NCBI RefSeq assembly: GCF_026745355.1
Contig: NC_079209.1
Coordinates: 8,286,984-8,350,983, forward strand
Direction: 5' to 3'
DNA length: 64,000 bases
Source: Beta vulgaris subsp. vulgaris
Lineage: Eukaryota > Streptophyta > Magnoliopsida > Caryophyllales > Amaranthaceae
Shown: piece by piece, positions 55,640-64,000 of the stretch
Position numbering within the stretch: position 1 is the first letter of the stretch
Layout: every line of letters starts with the position of its first letter
Notes under the pieces: generated by a model
Told to the model about the DNA's origin: nothing
The model's input: the letters and a program-made list of their open reading frames with translations, nothing else
Database searches by the model: none
Position numbers and translations under genes: made by a program

Positions 55640-56030
55640 GTTTTTTTTTTTTGACTAGTTAGATTTGTTGGTTAAGCCTATGTCACTTAACCTGTTAACC
55701 CGCCTTTTATTTTTTATTTTATTTATACTTTCTTTAAGGTTTTAAAATTTAAAAGTGATGAGCAATAAAATAATGTTACCTGAATTTATTTAGGATTTCT
55801 TACGTTTTTATCGACAAAGTATTTTGTGTTGATTAAATTGTTTCACTTTTTTAATTAATTGTATTGTTTTGATGTAATACTTGATTGTGTATTGATTGAT
55901 CGAATATTTGATTGCTATAATTTTCTTTTTTTTACTTTTATCAGCAAAAATATATTAAGTCTTGTGCCTCGTCCAAAAAAATGTATAAATTCTTGTGCTT
56001 AATTTTTTTGTGGCTTAATTATAACTTGAT
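55640..56030. other. AT-rich sequence shared with copy B
   Basis: 55650-55862 matches 63337-63550 in copy B; to the right the copies diverge. No gene seen. Confidence 0.7.
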
Positions 56031-56033
56031 TGA

Positions 56034-56326
56034 GGGCCTGTTCTCTTTGGCGTAAAACAGCTGAACCGAACTGAACTGAACTGAACTGAATTGAACTGAA
56101 CAGAATTGAACTGAACTGAATTGAACTGAACTAAACTGAATTGAACTACACTGAATTGAATAGAACTGAACTGAAATGAATAGTGATATGTGAGAGTAAA
56201 AGTATTGTCTAGAGCTGAACTGAACTGAATTGATCTGAACTGAATTGAACTGAATTGAACTGAACTGAATTGAACTGAACTGAATTGAACTGAACTAAAC
56301 TTTAAATAAGCTGAGGAGAACAGCCT
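56034..56326. mobile_element. CAGTT MITE (PIF/Harbinger-type), inverted copy
   Basis: GGGCCTGTTCTCTTTGGC at the left and an inverted AAGGCTGTTCTCC at the right are flanked by TGA (56031-56033 and 56327-56329). The core is the inverse of the CAGTT repeats with the same spacer (TGAATAGTGATATGTGAGAG). The ORF through it is a repeat artefact. Confidence 0.75.
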
Positions 56327-56499
56327 TGAATCCAACATTTTAGTTACATTTTTTTCTATATTTTATTTTGACTTTCTTTTATCCTTTTATTAGTAGAGCA
56401 GTTGATTTATTAATAATCTAATAGGCAATTACATAAATTTATCGGGGGATATCACACCTCCTCCCTTCCCGATAAATAATTTTAGAAAAAAAAAATCGA

Positions 56500-57075
56500 G
56501 ACTCATGGCAGGAAAGTCATAAACGTCCCATTACAGGTCAACATTTCTGTGATTTTCGCCCAACCATAGGTTGGAGCCTCAATTACAGACGCCTAATTTT
56601 TTTTAAAAAAAAATTGTCCTCCCTTAAACATGTAAATCTATATAAATATATTAAAAGACGTACATAAAAAAGAAATTGTGTCACGTGGCACTTTGCGTAG
56701 GGAGTTTTAGTTCATTTAATCCCTATATAATAAAAAGTTTATGAAATTGCGTAGTATAGGGTTTGATCCTAAGACCTCAAGTACATATACTAAAGTCTTA
56801 ATCATTAGACTAAGTTGTATTTAGTGTTATTATCATAAAGTATTATATTAATAAATGAAATTTTTTTCTTACCCGAAGTATAACCCGGACCTAATAACTA
56901 GTTAGTTTTTTAAAAATACCCAAACCCATGGCACTATGGCAGGTGGAAGTCATAAATGTCCAACCACATGTCCAGGCATATAAACCATAGGTTGGGATGT
57001 CAATTGTAGACGCTTGGCGGTCACCATATCTACCTTATCATAGCTTTGAGCGTCAATGGTGGACGCTTTTTAGCA
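56500..57075. repeat. Imperfect direct repeat pair
   Basis: 56505-56595 and 56928-57020 share GGCAGG, AGTCATAAACGTCC / AGTCATAAATGTCC, CCATAGGTTGG and CAATTACAGACGC / CAATTGTAGACGC. The function is unknown. Confidence 0.55.
56640..56830 (-). mobile_element. Possible tRNA-derived SINE, inverted relative to 24455
   Basis: On the minus strand: A-box-like TTAGTCTAATGATTAAGAC, B-box-like AGGATCAAACCC, then GCCACGTGACACAATTTC and TTTTAATATATTTATATAG. The order and tail match 24455-24660. Confidence 0.4.
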
Positions 57076-57962
57076 AGAGTTGAGTTTTTTCGTGCATACG
57101 TATTGGTGTCCTTACTGTCCTATGAGGTATAAGGTTTAGTCAAGCTCAATGTATCTTCAAGGTTTTCAAGATTCCGGCAAGGTTATGAGGTCGCCCATCG
57201 CCTGCTATGATTTCAAAGTTGCCAGAAAATTTAGACATCCAATGATGCTCTTAGTAGTCCTAGCTTGGGATTTAAAATATATCCTTCATCATAGCTGCCT
57301 CAAAAAATCGAGTCCAAATCTTTAGTCTCAATTTTGTGTATCATTATATGAGTCACTCGGTGTTATTGAGCCATATTTTTAAATTTAAACAAATTTAAAG
57401 TTCTTCTATGATATACCTATGATAATAATGAACTAGATTTGAAAATACAACATAACTTATATTTGCTCGCTAAATCATGTAACTTTCTATGAGAACGTCG
57501 ATCATACTAACATAGTTTTGATATTACATTTCTTTATTAAACCACGTAGATAGCGCACAAAAAATCCAATATTGATTGCAAAATTTTAAAGTAAACGTTG
57601 ATAAACTGTGTCTTTGTAACAAATCATGAAAATCAAACTTTAAAATCCCACAAGGAAAGATGAACAAATCAAACTTTAAACTCCTAATGGATAATAATGG
57701 AATAGTAAACTCCCCAACAAAAAGAAAAAAAAAGGGATATATAAGTGCATGAAAGTAGAATTTAGTGAAAAATCTGAAAGTATTGTTATGTTGGGTTCTA
57801 CAAAAATATATTGTAATTATAAGGTAGTTTTCAGAAAATAGGTGTATTTATGACGTACTCTATCGAAGTTTTCCTCTTTTATTATTGTCTAATCCAGACG
57901 TACGTGCCATTAGCATTTTAAAAATACCAAGCCTACATCAGCCCCACGACATGCATCAGTAT

Positions 57963-59812
57963 TTGATGAAAATTCCATGCTTAACTCTCCTGTGAAGTCT
58001 ACTGTGGTGTCTGTCAGTGGAGATGATAAACAGGTGGAGCTGCAAGTCACTCAGGCTGAGAGTGAATCACAGCACCAAGGTGGAGAAGATCAACATGAAG
58101 AAGAGTCATCTAGCTATCAGCCATCTGAAATTCATCAACCAAGCATAGCACTTGATAGAGCTAGATTAGTTGGTGTGGGGCCTCCAAAGAGGTATGGTTT
58201 TGAAGATATGGTGGCATATGCACTTCAGGTTGCTGAGGAGGTGGAGGTTGAAAATCATGAGTCATTCACCTATAAAGAAGTTGTTTCTGGAAGTGAGTCT
58301 ACTTTATGGCTTGCTGCAATGGGAGATGAGATGGAGTCTCTAGATAAAAATCAGACTTGGGAGTTAGTCAAACGTCCTAAGGAGAGGAAGATTGTGACAT
58401 GCAAATGGGTCTTCAAGAAGAAAGAGGGGTCTTCACCTACTGAGGGGGTTAAGTATAAAGCTCGGGTTGTTGCAAGAGGGTTCACACAAAGGGAAGGGGT
58501 AGATTATAATGAGATTTTCTCACCTGTAGTCAGACATACTTCCATCAGGGTGCTACTAGCAATGGTTGCACATCAGGATCTTGAACTTGAGCAACTAGAT
58601 GTGAAAACAGCTTTCCTACATGGGGAGTTGGAAGAAGAGATTTATATGACACAACCAGATGGGTTCCAAGTTCCGGGAAAAGAAGACTATGTTTGCAGAT
58701 TGAAGAAGTCTTGTATGGGCTAAAGCAGTCTCCTAGGCAGTGGTATAAGAGTTTGACAGCTACATGATTGAGTTGGGCTACAACAGAAGTGAGTATGATT
58801 GCTGTGTGTACCATAACAGCTGGTGATGGTTCTTTCATATATCTGGTTCTGTATGTAGATGATATGCTTATAGCTGCTAAGGCTAAGTCTGATATTCAGA
58901 GGTTGAAGGGTCTTCTCAGTGCTGAGTTTGAGATGAAAGATTTGGGTGCTGCAAAGAAGATTTTGGGGATGGAGATCTATAGGGAAAAAGGTCAGAAGAA
59001 ACTTTTCTTGTCACAGAAAGGTTATATTCAGAAGATTCTGTCAAGGTTTGGCATGACAACTGCAAAGCCTATAGACACTCCAAGTGCTTCAAATAATCAT
59101 TTGTCTGTGGCTTTTGCACCCAAAACTGCTGAGGAGAAGGAGTACATGAGTCGGGTTCCTTATGCTAGTGCAGTAGGAGTTTGATGTACGCTATGGTTTG
59201 CCCTAGGTCGGATCTTGCACATGCAGTCAGTGTTGTTAGTAGGTTCATGGGTGATCCTGGTAAGGAGCATTGGCAGGCAATCAAGAGGATTTTTCAGTAC
59301 CTAAGAGGTACTTCTGATGTTGGTCTCATCTATGGGAATGATACCCAGTGTTTAGTCACTGGTTATTCGGATTCTGATTATGCTGGAGATGTTGACAGTA
59401 GGAGGTCAATGACTGGTTATGTATTTACTCTTGGTGGTTCTGTCGTTAGTTGGAAGGCAACTTTGCAGGCTACAGTTACTTTGTCTACTACTGAAGCAGA
59501 GTGCATGGCATTGACAGCGGCTGCTAAAGAGGGAATATGGCTAAAGGGACTAGTTAGTGATCTTGGGTTACATCATGATCAGGCTACTGTTTACTGTGAC
59601 AGTCTGAGTGCAATATGTTTAGCTAAGGATCAAGTTCATCATGAGAGGACTAAACATATTGATGTGAGATACCATTTCCTGAGGAGTGAGACTAGGATTA
59701 AGGTGAAAAAGGTAGGAACTGCTGATAATCCTGCTGATATGTTCACCAAGCCAGTTCCGCGGAGTAAGTTTCAACATTGTTTGGACTTACTCAATGTTCG
59801 TAATTGTTGATT
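57963..59812 (+). pseudogene. Copia retrotransposon pol fragment (integrase end, RT, RNase H)
   Basis: It begins inside the integrase C-terminus (FDENSMLNSPVKS) directly at the copy A junction. The reverse transcriptase reads WELVKRPKERKIVTCKWVF, ARGFTQREGVDYNEIFSPV, LDVKTAFLHGELEEEIYM and LYVDDMLIAA. The RNase H part reads [19 protein letters not shown] and [20 protein letters not shown]. Single-base losses near 58711, 58755, 58815 and 59178 break the frame. The gag, protease and most of the integrase are absent. It continues into its own 3' LTR at 59963. Confidence 0.9.
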
Positions 59813-59962
59813 GCCCTCTTTGGGCAATTCTGGGGTCCTTAGGGACTAATCTGGTCTGGTTGTCTTTTGGGACAAATCTGGTGTTTGGGAGATTTTGGGC
59901 GTTGTGATCAATGCATCTGGTTTTCTGGTTATTGTGAGAGGATTCAAGTCAAGGTGGAGATT

Positions 59963-60479
59963 TGTAGAAATATGCCTTGAATCATTGTGCATCGAAGGTG
60001 TTCGAAGAAATGCGTCAAAAGGGAGTTTCGGGGTACCTCCCGATCGGGTCGGGCGAGGCCGCCCAATCGGGCCCGCAACTGTGCTGAGAATTGAAGTGAA
60101 GAAGTGTTCGTCAGTGTTCGCCCGATGCCATCGGGCTGGTTCGCCCGATCGGGCGAGTCACCGAACAACAACTCGGGCGACTTCGCCCGACCGGGCGCGC
60201 AACGAAGTTTGGGGAAGTGAAATACCGCCCGATCGGGCGGCTGCCCGGTAAACGCGGAAACGCGTTTTTCTGACGGGATATAAATACACTATTTATATTC
60301 TAGGGTTTTAGACTACGAAATACACTCTATTCTCTCTGTAATCTGTTCTTCTCTCATAATAAAATATTCTCCCTCTCTCTGCCGTGGATGTAGCCAAATT
60401 GGTGAACCACGTAAATCTGTTGTCTGATTTTATTGTTTTTGCATTCGATATTTGTTTCTCTCTCACGTCCGTTATAACA
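59963..60479 (+). mobile_element. 3' LTR of the Copia fragment
   Basis: A purine-rich AAGGTGGAGA (59951-59960) precedes TGTAGAAATATGCC. The LTR ends CCGTTATAACA at 60479, followed by GTGAG, the expected 5-bp target. A TATA box (ATATAAATA, about 60279-60287) lies downstream of a GC-rich palindrome array. No second LTR is present in the window. Confidence 0.85.
60036..60240. repeat. Array of GCCCGATCGGGC-type palindromes in the LTR U3 region
   Basis: Perfect or near-perfect palindromes: CCCGATCGGG (60039-60048), GCCCAATCGGGC (60061-60072), GCCCGATGCCATCGGGC (60120-60136), TCGCCCGATCGGGCGA (60141-60156), TCGGGCGACTTCGCCCGA (60173-60190), CGCCCGACCGGGCG (60184-60197) and CCGCCCGATCGGGCGG (60225-60240). 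They are far more GC-rich than the surroundings and lie about 40-245 bp upstream of the LTR TATA box. Confidence 0.9.
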
Positions 60480-61158
60480 GTGAGGATGTTAAAAGGGGCA
60501 TTATGTAGTGATATTGGGGGTTACTCTGGTTAGAAATCTAATAAGATTCTACCTTAAAGTAAGTGGGTAAAGCACTAGTCTTCATCTTCCATATATATTA
60601 ACCCTTATTAGTCAATACTTGCTCAGTTGCTCCATTAAGGTTTCTCATTGATTACCATGTAATCGAGCCCTTATTAGTCCATATAGAATAATGCTGTGAT
60701 AATTTAGCTATTCAATGATTAGTGATGATCAAAAGGGAAGTTACGGTGTGTCATGTCTTTGGAGAAGGAAACTGCGCTCCTCACTGGCTCGTCAATAGCA
60801 AAGTGGCTCAACCTCTTATACTTGTAGTCTTAGCTAGAGAGCTTACTTTTACCTCTTAATCGTACTTTAGATGAGGACAAGGCGTGGCTTTGCCACGACT
60901 CATTCGTCTTGTATGTTTTGTTTGGTAGGAAAGATTTGGATGGAAAAGAAAGGAAAGGAAAGGTAAAAAGAAAGGAAAGGAAAGGTAAAAACAAACTTTT
61001 TCATGTTTGGTAAAAGAAAATAAAAGGAGTTTGATCGGAAAAGATAGGAAGTGGAAGGAAAAGAATACTCTTAAATCCTTGCTTTCCTTTCCTCCCAAAA
61101 TCGACGGAATTTGACAAGAAAGAAAACTAACAAACTTTCTACCTACGTTTGTGATTCC

Positions 61159-62176
61159 CAGTGGCGGAGCCAGCAGGGGGGCATGGGGACAGATGTCCCA
61201 TCGCTTAAAAAAAAAATTGAAAATAAACAAAAAAAACACACTGAGCAGATGCGTGAAAGTGAGAGAGAGAGAGAATTTTTTTTTAAAAAAAACACACTGA
61301 AAGGAAGAGAGAAACTTAAAAACGAAAAACCCTAAACTCGGCGGCGGAACGACGACCGATTGACCGCACATTTTCATTCACCGGAGACGACGACGACGAG
61401 CGGTGAGAAAGAGGAACAAAGTCACGAACTTCGAACGAAGGAGTCAGGAGCGGTGAGGAAGAGTCGAAGAGGAACGAAGCCACGAAGCGAGTGCGACAAA
61501 GTCAGGAGACGAAGCAACGCTGCCACCCCCACCGCCCACATCTAGTCGCCGTCGCGGACCTCCCGAGACGCCAAGTCACTGACTTTCACTTCAGTCAGTT
61601 AGTAAGTTTTTTAAACCCTAAGTTTTAGCTTTAGTTTTTTTAAGGTAATATTTACATTGTTTGGTTGTGAATTATGATAATTGTGAAATGTTAATTTGTG
61701 ATTGTGGATCTATGGTTGTTGATTGGTTTGTTGTTGGTTTGGAATTGGTCATGAACTCATGATTTAGGAAATTGTTAGTTTGTAATTCGAATTTCTAATT
61801 AGGAAATTGTAAATATGAGTTGATTTATAATTGAAATAGTGAATAGTTTGGTTTGATTACTTTGATATGTAATTGATTAATGTTTATCAATTTAATAGGA
61901 AATGTCAAGTGATTCACATGCACCTAATTCTAACAAGTACAAGGTTAAGGGAAACCAAACTGATTTTCGACAATTTTATCTTTAAAAGAATGAAATCCTA
62001 AGAAACATTTTTATTCATTTTTCTTAGACTGTAAGACTGTAAGCATTTTGGAATTTTAGATGTAAAACATCAAGTATTAAACAATCTGTGCTGTACTGTG
62101 TTATTTTTTTCTAAATTTTTTTTCGAATGCTCGACGGTTGGATTCCCCCACTTTGAGAATCCTGGCTCTGCCACTG
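61159..62176 (+). mobile_element. Non-autonomous hAT element, copy B
   Basis: Same element as 46707-47718, with a perfect GTGATTCC duplication at 61151-61158 and 62177-62184. The GC-rich exon-like part and the short hAT-like exon (SSDSHAPNSNKYKVKGNQ) are present, but the latter is frameshifted near 61975. Confidence 0.85.
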
Positions 62177-62615
62177 GTGATTCCTCTCAAATCCACCAAT
62201 TATAACAAACATTGGAAACTAAATCTACCTTATTTTCTCTTTTCTTCTTTTCCTTTCTTTTCCTTTTCTCTTCCTTTCTTTTCCTTTCTTTTAATTTACT
62301 AAAAAAATACCAAATAAAGTGTTGAGGTTTTTTTAGTTGTATTTTAATTTCAGTTGTTTTATTTCCTTTGGAATCTCTTCCTCCTTTGGAATAAAAAACC
62401 CATATACATGGGATTGCTATCCTTATCCGCCTCATATATTTTGACTATCTGATCAAGAAGTGGTAGCTAGTTCAGTGGAGTTTCACCCCAAATTTTAGGG
62501 CATTACTCGGGTACGAATATTCATCCCAATAATATGTTGGGGTATTTACTTTTGGGTTGTGTAGCCTTTACCCAGCATCTGATTTGTTATGCCCTAGAGT
62601 CTACAGACTAACTAA

Positions 62616-62832
62616 GGGTCTGTTCTCTCCAGCTTATTTTCAGTTCAGTTCCGTTCAGTTCAATTCGGTTCAGTTTATAATTCAGTTAAGTTCAATTCAG
62701 TTCAATTCATTCCAATTCAGTTCAGTTCAGCTTTAGACAATAGTTTTCCTCTCACATATCACTATTCATTTCAGTTCAGTTCAGTTCAATTCAGTTCAGT
62801 TTAGCTATTTTATGCCGAAAAAAAACAGACCC
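62616..62832. mobile_element. CAGTT MITE (PIF/Harbinger-type), copy B
   Basis: Left GGGTCTGTTCTCTCC and right AAACAGACCC are inverted, flanked by TAA (62613-62615 and 62833-62835). It matches 48165-48437 but is 56 bp shorter because of fewer CAGTT units. Confidence 0.85.
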
Positions 62833-62910
62833 TAATAGCATAACAATAGTGTTTTCGGCCCAATTAAAATTTCAATTATCGCCCTATATATTTTCACTTT
62901 ACTACACCTC

Positions 62911-62950
62911 CCTTTCCTTTCCTTTCCTTTCCTTTCCTTTCCTTTCCTTT
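62911..62950. repeat. (CCTTT)n microsatellite
   Basis: Eight perfect CCTTT units. In copy A this tract is the site next to which the minus-strand LINE inserted. Confidence 0.9.
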
Positions 62951-63165
62951 TCTTTAGTAAAATTATTACTCCAACTGCTCTCCGTCTCTCTACCCCCCAA
63001 CAACCATATGCATTTTGCACACTTCATTTCTCTGGCAACACCAATTTCCTTCCTAGAAAATTTCCATAGTTTACCCAATTTTCTTAGCTCGATTATGTTG
63101 ATCATTAACCTCGGTAATATTCAACTTCTTTTAGGATTTTTAAATAAATTGCACTCCCTTATATA

Positions 63166-63170
<5 letters not shown>

Positions 63171-63241
<71 letters not shown>
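63171..63241. repeat. (AT)n microsatellite, ~70 bp
   Basis: Near-perfect alternating AT at the position where copy A has a Stowaway MITE. Confidence 0.95.
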
Positions 63242-63243
<2 letters not shown>

Positions 63244-63923
63244 CAATTTACGCACGTGATGTGTGCCTCATTTTTAAAAAATACAAATTTTATCTTTTTT
63301 GGACATTAGCACGGGTAAAATTTGGACATTAGACATTCTTTTTTTTTTTGACTAGTTAGATTTTGTTGGTTAAGCCTATATCACTTAACCTGTTATCCCG
63401 CCTTTTATTTTTTATTTTATTTATACTTTCTTTAAGGTTTTAAAATTTAAAAGTGATGAGCAATAAAATAATGTTACCTAGATTTATTTAGAATTTCTTA
63501 CATTTTTATCGACAAAGTATTTTGTGTTAATTAAATCGTTTCACTTTGTTAAAATCCCACAAGGGAAGATGAACAAATGAAACTTTAAACTCCTAATGGA
63601 CAATAATGGAATAGTAAACTGCCCAACAAAAAGAAAAAAAAAAAGGATATATAAGTGCATAAAAGTAGAATTTAGTGAAAAATCTGAAAGTATTGTTATG
63701 TTGGGTTCTACAAAAATATATTGTAATTATAAGGTAGTTTTCAGAAAATAGGTGTATTTATGACGTACTCTATCGAAGTTTTCCTCTTTTATTATTGTCT
63801 AATCCAGACGTACGTGCCATTAGCATTTTAAAAATACCAAGCCTACATCAGCCCCACGACATGCATCAGTATGCAGCATCACAGAACCAGTCATCAACAA
63901 CCGAAGGCAAACTTTAACTCGGC

Positions 63924-63932
63924 TATATAAAG
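63924..63932 (+). promoter_or_regulatory. Core promoter of a gene starting beyond the right edge
   Basis: TATATAAAG is followed by a CA-rich leader (CACACAAAAACACACTAAAC) with no ATG before the window ends. The upstream 320 bp (63551-63872) are duplicated in copy A (57640-57962). There the equivalent downstream position is occupied by the Copia fragment, so only copy B keeps a potential gene. Confidence 0.55.
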
Positions 63933-64000
63933 AGGCCAAACCTCTGCATCTCAACACACAAAAACACACTAAACTATAATCACCCTACAAAAGAGCAAGT

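Larger units (their letters stand above)
46003..57962 (+). repeat. Segmental duplication, copy A
   Basis: It aligns by eye with 60480-63872, starting at GTGAGGATGTTAAAAGGGGC and ending at CCACGACATGCATCAGTAT. Copy A is longer because it gained a LINE (48561-53716), a Stowaway MITE (53938 on) and a solo LTR (54075-55497), and because it retains or gained about 1.8 kb (roughly 55862-57640) missing from copy B. Identity in shared parts is high but has many small differences. Confidence 0.9.
60480..63872 (+). repeat. Segmental duplication, copy B
   Basis: Counterpart of 46003-57962. It lacks the LINE, Stowaway and solo LTR of copy A, so it shows the empty sites. It lacks about 1.8 kb between 63550 and 63551 relative to copy A. 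It begins exactly at the end of the Copia LTR and runs into a promoter at the right edge. It contains the same LINE RNase H scrap at about 60715-60865. Confidence 0.9.

Noticed and set aside
56015..56338. A 107-residue ORF of repeated SVQFS units
   Set aside because: It translates the CAGTT microsatellite of a MITE and has no coding support.
60856..61377. A 173-residue Phe/Leu-rich minus-strand ORF in copy B
   Set aside because: It crosses a MITE terminus and the hAT end, is not open in copy A over the same span, and has no domain.
62849..63259. A 136-residue ORF ending in repeated Tyr-Ile
   Set aside because: It runs through pyrimidine tracts and the (AT)n microsatellite.

Overview
The window is nuclear DNA from a flowering plant. 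The evidence is spliced genes with GT-AG introns, a 16-exon gene for the beta subunit of plant pyrophosphate-dependent phosphofructokinase, a pectinesterase, and the usual angiosperm transposons (CACTA, MULE, hAT, Stowaway and Tourist MITEs, L1-type LINEs with RNase H, Copia LTRs, a tRNA-derived SINE). It is AT-rich and mostly transposon debris. A eudicot such as one of the Amaranthaceae (beet, spinach, quinoa type) is my guess from general resemblance only.

Layout. 1-4.9 kb: the first two exons of a pectinesterase gene on the minus strand (4104 down to 2646), with a His-rich N-terminal region; its later exons are not visible. Around it lie a SINE with a 12-bp target-site duplication, one CACTA end, a MULE-type MITE, and two MITEs in intron 1. 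5.0-8.4 kb: a CACTA element nested in another CACTA element. 8.4-13.7 kb: a decayed MULE transposase facing a small intact GRF zinc-finger/coiled-coil/transmembrane gene. 13.8-20 kb: an LTR-like sequence split by a 5.5-kb CACTA element that carries a decayed transposon gene, a Copia scrap and a captured PHD-finger gene fragment. 20-27 kb: MITEs, microsatellites, a possible short gene fragment (22672-23055), two inverted Stowaway copies and a 20-bp-class minisatellite. 27.2-34.1 kb: a nearly complete L1-type LINE that ends about 170 bp before the TATA box of the PFP gene. 34.3-43.5 kb: the complete PFP-beta gene, the only clearly functional complete housekeeping gene here. Its exons join to 566 codons, intron 4 uses a GC donor, and intron 12 (3.2 kb) is expanded by transposons. 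44-45.8 kb: a LINE tail.

46.0-64 kb is a diverged direct duplication. Copy A (46003-57962) and copy B (60480-63872) share a hAT element, a CAGTT-rich MITE and a gene-upstream region. Copy A alone has gained a second LINE of the same family (minus strand), a Stowaway MITE and a solo LTR inside that MITE. Copy B appears to have lost about 1.8 kb that copy A keeps. The copies are separated by a 5'-truncated Copia element whose 3' LTR ends exactly where copy B begins. Copy B runs into a TATA box and a 5' leader at the right edge, so a gene probably starts just beyond the window.

The genes do not form a pathway. The biological interest is in transposon structure: precise nested insertions datable by target duplications and empty sites, gene capture by CACTA elements, a palindrome array in a Copia LTR promoter, and a MITE family built around CAGTT repeats. 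I found no convincing new enzymatic or defence system.
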